5,556 nt of DNA, from the NCBI GenBank assembly GCA_025464795.1, contig JAODNB010000301.1, positions 1-5,556 of the forward strand, written 5' to 3'. Of this stretch, positions 1-4,491 are shown piece by piece. The stretch is from Frankiales bacterium (lineage in GTDB: Bacteria > Actinomycetota > Actinomycetes > Mycobacteriales > SCTD01). The notes under the pieces were generated by a model. It searched no databases, was not told the DNA's origin, and saw nothing but the letters and a program-made list of their open reading frames with translations. A program made the translations under genes and the position numbers. Position 1 is the first letter of the stretch. Each line of letters starts with the position of its first letter.

Positions 1-378
1 CTGGTCTACGTCGGCGCGAGCGCCGGGGCCATGGCGGTGACGACTCTCATCGCCGAGACCTACACCGAGCCCCGGACGGCGAGAGGCAGCACGCAGATCT
101 CCGCTGAGGAGGTCGTCTTCGACGAGAACCTGCGCATGAGCCTGATCACTGCCGAGGGCATCGGCCTGGTCGACTTCTCCCTGATCGTGCACCTCGACAA
201 CCCGAACCACGGTGACGTGTCGCCGGCCAACGCCGAGCTCTGGGCGTCCAAGATCGCGGCGCCGACGTACGCACTCGACGAGCAGACCGCGGTGAAGGTC
301 GTCGACGGGTCCGTCGAGATCGTCACGGAGGGCCACTGGCTGCACTTCGAGCCAACAGCTACCAGGGAGAGGGCTTGA
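1..378 (+). CDS. Peptidase S51 (dipeptidase E-like) family protein, C-terminal part
   Basis: The frame is open from base 1, so the start lies left of the window; 125 residues are visible. Near the left edge is GASAGAM, the nucleophile elbow of S51 serine peptidases (PepE, cyanophycinase relatives), with the candidate catalytic Ser at visible residue 7. About 55 residues on, GLVDFSLIVHLD resembles the family segment that carries the catalytic His, here His64. The end, with TYALDEQTAVKVVDG, matches the usual C-terminal strand pattern of the family. Cytoplasmic S51 enzymes typically cleave small peptides such as Asp-X dipeptides, but the substrate here cannot be read from this fragment. An ATG at 31 would remove the catalytic Ser, so it is not the real start. 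The stop at 376-378 overlaps the last 20 bp of the convergent SDR gene. Family is fairly sure; exact activity is not. Confidence 0.8.
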   Translation: MVYVGASAGAMAVTTLIAETYTEPRTARGSTQISAEEVVFDENLRMSLITAEGIGLVDFSLIVHLDNPNHGDVSPANAELWASKIAAPTYALDEQTAVKVVDGSVEIVTEGHWLHFEPTATRERA

Positions 379-1768
379 AGTCCTTCAGGAAGCACCCGTA
401 GAGGTCGTTGCCCAGCTCGCCCTGCACGATGGGGTCGTAGACACGAGCCGCTCCGTCGACGAGGTCCAGCGGCGCGTGGAACCCCTCCTCGTGCAGGCGG
501 GACTTGGTGGGGTGCGGTCGCTCGTCCGTGATCCAGCCGGTGTCGACGGCGGTCATGAGGATGCCGTCCTGCTCGAGCATCTCCTGCGCGCTCGTCCGCG
601 TCAGCATGTTGAGCGCGGCCTTAGCCATGTTGGTGTGCGGGTGGCCGGCGCCCTTGTAGCGACGGCTGAACTGTCCCTCCATCGCGGAGACGTTCACGAC
701 GTACTTCCGGCGGGAGCTCGACGCAGCGAGGGCAGGACGCAACCGACTGATGAGGATGAAGGGCGCGACGCTGTTGCAGAGCTGCACCTCCAGCAGCTCC
801 ACCGGATCCACCTCATCGACCTTCTGCGACCAGCTGTTGACCGGGGCCAGGTCGGGCACCAGCCCACCGGCGTCGATCGCGATGCCCTGCTCGACCCGGG
901 CGAGGGACGCCGAGCCGCTGGTGAGTGCCAGTGCCGTCACGGCCTCCGGCGTCATCTTCCTGCCGATCGCGCCCTCGATCTCTGCGTTGGGGGAGCGCAG
1001 GTCCACGATCTGCACTGCCGTCTCGATCGCCTCGGCAGCGTGCTCTGCGGCAGCCAGCTGTGCGTAGGACGCTGCGCTGCGGCGCACGGTCTGCGCGGCG
1101 TTGTTGATGAGCACGTCGAGCGGGCCTTGCGCCGCGACGGTGTCCGCGAGGTCCATCACCTGGTGCGGGTCGCGCAGGTCGATCCCCACGACCCGCAGGC
1201 GATGCAGCCACTCGCTGCTGTCCGGCATCGCGGTGAAGCGGCGCACCGCGTCGTGCGGGAAGCGGGTCGTGATCGTCAGGTGCGCACCGTCCCTGAGGAG
1301 CCGCAGGGCGATGTACATCCCGATCTTCGCGCGGCCGCCGGTCAGCAGGGCACGCCGCCCTTCGAGGTCGACGCGGTTGTCCCGCTTGCTGCGGTTCTCC
1401 TCGGCACAGCGCGGACACAGCTGGTGGTAGAACGCGTCGACCTCGACGTAGCGGTTCTTGCAGATGTAGCAGGACCGGGCGCGGTGCAGCGTCCCGACGA
1501 CGGCGGTCTCGGCCGTGGCCTCGAGCAGGACGCCACGCGTCTCGTCGTCGATGCGGTCCTTGGCGCCGGTCGCCGTCAGGTTGGTCACCGCCTCGTCCTC
1601 GGCGGTCACCCGCGCCTGACGCTCGCTGCGACGGCGGATCTTCACGCTCTTGTAGAGGTGCGCGGTGGCCCGGCGCATGGCCACCGAGTCCGGGTGCTCC
1701 GGGTCGAGCTCGTCCAGCTCGCGCACGACGTCCAGCGCGATGCGCAGCCGCTCCGGATCGATCCCCAT
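359..1768 (-). CDS. Zinc-ribbon SDR-family NAD(P)-dependent oxidoreductase, atypical active site
   Basis: This 469-residue protein is nearly twice the length of a classical SDR (about 250). Residues 1-99 are helical and charged, with a basic patch at 44-53. Residues 100-121 form a zinc ribbon, CxxC-x14-CxxC (Cys100, 103, 118, 121). The Rossmann domain follows: TGGRAKIG at 143-150 (classical TGxxxGIG, with Lys148 for the middle Gly), NNAAQTVRR at 222-230, Asn332 in the usual helix position, Ser361 in NVSAMEG, and Lys383. The residue four before Lys383, normally the catalytic Tyr, is Thr379 (HTNMAKAAL); Tyr371 lies nearby. About 85 extra residues sit between the NNAA motif and Asn332. From memory, the HPHTNMAKAALNM and NNAAQTVRR signatures recur in a wide, poorly characterised SDR subfamily, so this looks like a family trait rather than decay. 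Probably cytoplasmic; substrate unknown. The ATG at 1766-1768 lacks a Shine-Dalgarno but has a -10-like TAGTCT 6 nt upstream. Confidence 0.88.
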   Translation of the reverse strand: MGIDPERLRIALDVVRELDELDPEHPDSVAMRRATAHLYKSVKIRRRSERQARVTAEDEAVTNLTATGAKDRIDDETRGVLLEATAETAVVGTLHRARSCYICKNRYVEVDAFYHQLCPRCAEENRSKRDNRVDLEGRRALLTGGRAKIGMYIALRLLRDGAHLTITTRFPHDAVRRFTAMPDSSEWLHRLRVVGIDLRDPHQVMDLADTVAAQGPLDVLINNAAQTVRRSAASYAQLAAAEHAAEAIETAVQIVDLRSPNAEIEGAIGRKMTPEAVTALALTSGSASLARVEQGIAIDAGGLVPDLAPVNSWSQKVDEVDPVELLEVQLCNSVAPFILISRLRPALAASSSRRKYVVNVSAMEGQFSRRYKGAGHPHTNMAKAALNMLTRTSAQEMLEQDGILMTAVDTGWITDERPHPTKSRLHEEGFHAPLDLVDGAARVYDPIVQGELGNDLYGCFLKDFKPSPW

Positions 1769-1774
1769 GCGTCC

Positions 1775-1780
1775 AGACTA
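1775..1780 (-). promoter_or_regulatory. Candidate -10 element (TAGTCT) for the SDR gene, leaderless
   Basis: On the minus strand TAGTCT fits the actinobacterial -10 pattern TANNNT and lies exactly 6 nt before the ATG at 1768, which would place transcription start at or next to the start codon. No Shine-Dalgarno is visible upstream of this ATG, which fits leaderless translation. Its last base overlaps the first base of the plus-strand methyltransferase ribosome binding site. No clear -35 was recognised. Confidence 0.5.
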
Positions 1781-1785
1781 AGGAA
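1780..1785 (+). promoter_or_regulatory. Ribosome binding site (AAGGAA) for the methyltransferase gene
   Basis: AAGGAA lies 5 nt before the GTG at 1791 and supports that start. The rival start is an in-frame GTG at 1800, for which this site would be 14 nt away, too far for normal use. Confidence 0.55.
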
Positions 1786-1786
1786 C

Positions 1787-1792
1787 TAGCGT
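1787..1792 (+). promoter_or_regulatory. Possible alternative -10 element (TAGCGT) for a leaderless methyltransferase start at 1800
   Basis: TAGCGT fits TANNNT and is 7 nt before an in-frame GTG at 1800. If used, translation would begin MRPEEFYNPV, three residues shorter than from 1791. It competes with the Shine-Dalgarno-supported GTG at 1791, so this is a weak alternative. Confidence 0.25.
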
Positions 1793-2570
1793 GTGGGCAG
1801 TGCGGCCCGAGGAGTTCTACAACCCAGTCTTCCACGAGCTCTGGGACGTGCTCGACGTCAGCCTGGAGCCTCGCGGACCGGACTGGTTGCACGAGGTCGT
1901 GGACACCTTGGTGACGCCGAACTCGCGGGTGCTCGACATCGGGTGTCGCGACGCGGCGCACCTGGTCCGGATCGTGCAGCGGAACGGCTGCTCCGCCGTC
2001 GGGATCGACCCGGTGCAGTGGCACCTGGACCGGGCTGCCGCGGCCGTCGGCAGTCTTCCGATCGAGGTGCTCGCGGGTGTCGCCGAGGAGCTGCCGGTGC
2101 CGGACGGTTCCGTCGACGTCGTGTGGTGCCGGGACGTCCTCCAGGTCGTCGTCGACGTCCCCGCGGCCGTCCGGGAAGTAGCGAGAGTGCTGGCGCCTGG
2201 GGGTCGCGCGCTCGTCTACACCGTGGTGGCGACCGATGCGCTGACCGCCGACGAGTACGCGTCGCTGCGCGACAGCGCGGACCTCCGCCAGGTCGATGAG
2301 GCGCAGCTGGAGTCGGCCTTCGCTTCGGCGGGGCTCGTCGTCGAGCGCAAGGAGGTCCTGGGGACGGAGTGGCGTGAGTACGACGAGGAGCGCACCAAGC
2401 CGGTGTCGCAGTCCCTGCTCCGGCTGGCCCGGCTGCGCCGCCAGCGCTCGGCGCTGGTCGAGCGGTTCGGGAGCTCAGTCGTGGATGCCGCGGACAGCAG
2501 CCTGCAGTGGGGGCTGTTCCTCATCCTCGGGAAGCTGAAGCCGGTCGCCTACGTGCTCGCGCCTGGATGA
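1791..2570 (+). CDS. Class I SAM-dependent methyltransferase (Methyltransf_11-like)
   Basis: The 259-residue protein has the Rossmann methyltransferase motifs in order: motif I VLDIGCRDA at 47-55, the acidic SAM-ribose residue Asp73 in VGIDPV (70-75), the motif II region with VDVVWCRDVLQ around 108-118, and motif III VLAPGGRALVY at 133-143. Motif I keeps the first Gly (51) of GxGxG but has Arg53 and Asp54-Ala55 where Gly residues are common, so the SAM loop is a variant. Residues 195-225 are rich in Arg, Lys and Glu and may form an accessory helix. It would transfer a methyl group from SAM in the cytoplasm; small molecules are the commonest substrates for this type, but nothing here names one. 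The GTG start has AAGGAA 5 nt upstream; GTG 1800 is an alternative. It diverges from the SDR gene across 22 bp, which hints at a shared control region rather than a shared pathway. Confidence 0.85.
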   Translation: MWAVRPEEFYNPVFHELWDVLDVSLEPRGPDWLHEVVDTLVTPNSRVLDIGCRDAAHLVRIVQRNGCSAVGIDPVQWHLDRAAAAVGSLPIEVLAGVAEELPVPDGSVDVVWCRDVLQVVVDVPAAVREVARVLAPGGRALVYTVVATDALTADEYASLRDSADLRQVDEAQLESAFASAGLVVERKEVLGTEWREYDEERTKPVSQSLLRLARLRRQRSALVERFGSSVVDAADSSLQWGLFLILGKLKPVAYVLAPG

Positions 2571-2571
2571 G

Positions 2572-2577
2572 TACCGT
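2572..2577 (+). promoter_or_regulatory. Candidate -10 element (TACCGT) for the small gene, leaderless
   Basis: TACCGT fits TANNNT, begins two bases after the methyltransferase stop, and ends exactly 6 nt before the GTG at 2584. No Shine-Dalgarno is seen. This favours GTG 2584 over the TTG at 2578, which directly abuts the hexamer. Confidence 0.5.
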
Positions 2578-2583
2578 TTGATC

Positions 2584-2865
2584 GTGCGCAACGACGACGC
2601 GACGCTCGATGCCTTGATGGCGGCCGTCGACGCGTCGTCGAAGGCGCGGGCGCGCTGGGACGCGCTCACTGCTGACCAGGTCGAACCGCTGGTCGCCTGG
2701 GTGTGCGGTGCGCGGACGCGAAGAGGCCGCCGACAGCGGGTCTCGGACCTCGTGGAGGCACTCCAGCGCCCGGCCTACGGACCGTCGGGGTCCTCCGCCT
2801 CGGCGGCGCTCGTGGACACCGCCCTGTCGGCACCGTTCTGGGTGGAGTCCCTGCTCAACCGATAG
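2584..2865 (+). CDS. Small protein of 93 residues, possibly OmdA/YdeI-like
   Basis: A short open frame fills the space between the methyltransferase and the acyl-CoA synthetase, with 13 bp before and 26 bp after it. It has no signal peptide, membrane helix or cysteine pair. Its middle, with WDALTADQVEPLVAWVCGAR followed by an Arg-rich TRRGRRQRV and a closing LVEAL helix, resembles the spacing of the C-terminal helical domain of OmdA/YdeI-type proteins (a Phe/Trp-x-x-Leu start, a Trp-Ile/Val core and Arg-x-x-Arg-Arg near the end). This match is from pattern memory and is weak. The C-terminal third is Ala/Ser-rich and ends in FWVESLLNR. I chose GTG 2584 because of its leaderless -10 spacing; TTG 2578 would add two residues. 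A competing frame opening at 2703 overlaps this gene but belongs to the downstream synthetase frame and has no start signal. Real gene likely; function unknown. Confidence 0.65.
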   Translation: MRNDDATLDALMAAVDASSKARARWDALTADQVEPLVAWVCGARTRRGRRQRVSDLVEALQRPAYGPSGSSASAALVDTALSAPFWVESLLNR

Positions 2866-2879
2866 GGCCTTTCTGGTCG

Positions 2880-2885
2880 TATCGT
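2880..2885 (+). promoter_or_regulatory. Candidate -10 element (TATCGT) for the acyl-CoA synthetase gene, leaderless
   Basis: TATCGT fits TANNNT and ends exactly 6 nt before the ATG at 2892, with no Shine-Dalgarno between. The spacing equals that of the small gene and the SDR gene. No good -35 is seen at 16-19 bp upstream; CTCAAC at 2854-2859 is the nearest weak candidate, with a long spacer. Confidence 0.55.
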
Positions 2886-2891
2886 GCGCGC

Positions 2892-4433
2892 ATGAAGGTT
2901 CCGTTCACCACCGCCGACTTCCTGGACCGCGCCGAGCTCGCCTACGGCAGCCGCATCGGCGTCGTCGACGAGCCGGGGGAGGCGCAGCACGGCGGCCTCG
3001 GCTCGGTCACCTACGGCGAGTTCGCGAGACGCTCCCGCGCCTTGGCTGCGGGCCTCGACGAGCTGGGGGTCGGGCAGGGGGAGCGAGTCGCGATCCTGAG
3101 CCAGAACAGCGCCCGGATGCTCGAGGGCTTCTACGGCGTCTGCTCGTACGGCCGCATCTACGTCCCCATCAACTTCCGGCTGTCCCAGGCAGAGGTCAGC
3201 TACATCCTCGAGCACTCGGGGTCCTCGGTGGTGCTCGTCGACCCGGAGGTCGCGCACCTCGTCGAGGGCTCGAACGCCAAGCACACGATCGTCCTGGGAC
3301 CTGAGTACGAGGCGATGCTGCGCTTCGACACCGACCCAGAGCCGTGGGAGCCGGACGAGGACGCGACGGCGACCATCAACTACACCAGCGGGACGACGGC
3401 CCGACCGAAGGGCGTGCAGATCACGCACCGCAACATCTGGGTCAACGCTGTCACCTTCGCGCTGCACGCCGGCGTGACGGACCGGGACGTCTACCTCCAC
3501 ACGCTGCCGATGTTCCACGCCAACGGCTGGGGGATGCCGTTCGGGATGACGGGCATGGGCGCGCCCCACGTGGTGCTGCGCAAGGTCGATGGCGCTGAGA
3601 TCCTGCGTCGCGTCGAGAAGTACGGCGTCACGGTCATGTGCGCGGCCCCCGCGGTCGTCGCGTCGATCCTCGAGGCCGCCCAGACCTGGGAGGGTGAGAT
3701 CCCAGGCCGCGAGCGCGTCCGTGTGATCTGCGCAGGAGCGCCGCCTCCGTCCCGGACCATCGCCCGCATCGAGGAGGAGCTCGGTTGGGAGTTCCTCCAG
3801 ATCTACGGCCTGACCGAGACCTCGCCGCTGCTGACGATCAACCGCCGCCGCGCGGAGGAGGACGCGCTGCCCATGACCGAGGCGGCTCCGCGGCTGGCCC
3901 GTGCCGGTATCCCGGCGATCGGCGTGAAGGTGGCCATCTCCGACCAGGGCGAGGTGCTCGCGCGGTCCAACGTGGTCCTCGAGGGGTATTGGGAGCAGCC
4001 GGACGCGACGGCGGACGCGCTCGAGGGCGGCTGGTTCCACACCGGTGACGGCGGCCTGGTCGACGACGAGGGCTACGTCACGATCTCCGACCGGCGCAAG
4101 GACGTCATCATCACCGGCGGTGAGAACGTGAGCAGCATCGAGGTGGAGGACGCCCTGTTCAGCCACCCTGCCGTCGCGGAGGTCGCGGTCATCGGCGTGC
4201 CCAGCGAGAAGTGGGGCGAGACCATCAAGGCGCTCGTCGTCCTGAGCGGCGAGGCGGCAGCGACTGTCACGGAAGCCGAGCTGATCGCTCACTGCAAGAG
4301 CCGGTTGGCCGGGTACAAGTCACCCACCTCTGTGGAGTTCCGCGACGCCATCCCGCGCACGGCGACCGGCAAGATCCAGAAGTTCAAGCTCCGTGAGGAG
4401 TACTGGAAGGGCTTCGAGCGCCAGGTCAACTGA
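2892..4433 (+). CDS. AMP-forming acyl-CoA synthetase (fatty-acid CoA ligase, ANL superfamily)
   Basis: The 513-residue protein has the normal length and all core motifs of ANL adenylating enzymes. The phosphate loop is YTSGTTARPKG at 164-174, with Ala170 where Gly is usual. Next come LPMFHANGWG at 205-214, typical of medium/long-chain acyl-CoA synthetases, then YGLTETSP at 305-312, HTGD at 383-386, and the hinge SDRRKDVIITGGENV at 399-413. The end carries PRTATGKIQKFKLR with catalytic Lys494. It would activate a carboxylic acid to the acyl-adenylate with ATP and then form the CoA thioester in the cytoplasm. FHANGWG points to a fatty acid rather than acetate, but chain length cannot be read. 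The frame stays open back to an ATG at 2703, but those 63 extra residues are low-complexity Arg/Gly/Pro sequence overlapping the small gene, while MKVPFTTADFLDRA is a normal family start. No partner beta-oxidation gene is in view. Confidence 0.93.
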   Translation: MKVPFTTADFLDRAELAYGSRIGVVDEPGEAQHGGLGSVTYGEFARRSRALAAGLDELGVGQGERVAILSQNSARMLEGFYGVCSYGRIYVPINFRLSQAEVSYILEHSGSSVVLVDPEVAHLVEGSNAKHTIVLGPEYEAMLRFDTDPEPWEPDEDATATINYTSGTTARPKGVQITHRNIWVNAVTFALHAGVTDRDVYLHTLPMFHANGWGMPFGMTGMGAPHVVLRKVDGAEILRRVEKYGVTVMCAAPAVVASILEAAQTWEGEIPGRERVRVICAGAPPPSRTIARIEEELGWEFLQIYGLTETSPLLTINRRRAEEDALPMTEAAPRLARAGIPAIGVKVAISDQGEVLARSNVVLEGYWEQPDATADALEGGWFHTGDGGLVDDEGYVTISDRRKDVIITGGENVSSIEVEDALFSHPAVAEVAVIGVPSEKWGETIKALVVLSGEAAATVTEAELIAHCKSRLAGYKSPTSVEFRDAIPRTATGKIQKFKLREEYWKGFERQVN

Positions 4434-4480
4434 GCAGGACTTCGGGTCGCTGCGTCGAAACACATGCGTAGCCGACCGTT

Positions 4481-4486
4481 GAGGAG
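4481..4486 (+). promoter_or_regulatory. Ribosome binding site (GAGGAG) for the secreted hydrolase
   Basis: GAGGAG lies 5 nt before the GTG at 4492 and 11 nt before a second in-frame GTG at 4498, so it selects 4492. The 58-bp gap before this gene shows no clear TANNNT hexamer at leaderless distance and no terminator hairpin, unlike the two upstream starts. Confidence 0.7.
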
Positions 4487-4491
4487 CTCTC

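Noticed and set aside
476..1789. Long plus-strand open frame (437 codons) opposite the SDR gene
   Set aside because: It is antisense to a gene with clear motifs. Its translation is rich in Arg, His, Val and Leu with no domain, as expected from the opposite strand of GC-rich coding DNA.
813..2024. Minus-strand frame of 403 codons across the SDR start and methyltransferase start
   Set aside because: It is a frame-shifted shadow of the SDR (Arg/Pro/Ala-rich) and has no motifs or start signals.
2581..2889. Nine-base direct repeat ATCGTGCGC at 2581-2589 and 2881-2889, exactly 300 bp apart
   Set aside because: The match does not extend past nine bases and lies in GC-rich start regions where GTGCGC is common. 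It is probably coincidence beside similar leaderless starts, not an attachment site or duplication.
2703..2891. N-terminal extension of the acyl-CoA synthetase from ATG 2703
   Set aside because: The 63 extra residues overlap the small gene, look like out-of-frame GC-rich translation and have no start signal. ATG 2892 gives the family's normal N-terminus and has a -10 at leaderless distance.
2775..4292. Minus-strand frame of 505 codons opposite the acyl-CoA synthetase
   Set aside because: The synthetase has all its family motifs on the plus strand. The antisense translation is low-complexity Arg/Asp/Val/Leu sequence without domains.
4434..4491. Possible hairpin TTCG...CGAA (4441-4444 with 4456-4459) after the synthetase stop
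   Set aside because: The stem is only four pairs with no GC-rich extension or T-tract, too weak to call a terminator.
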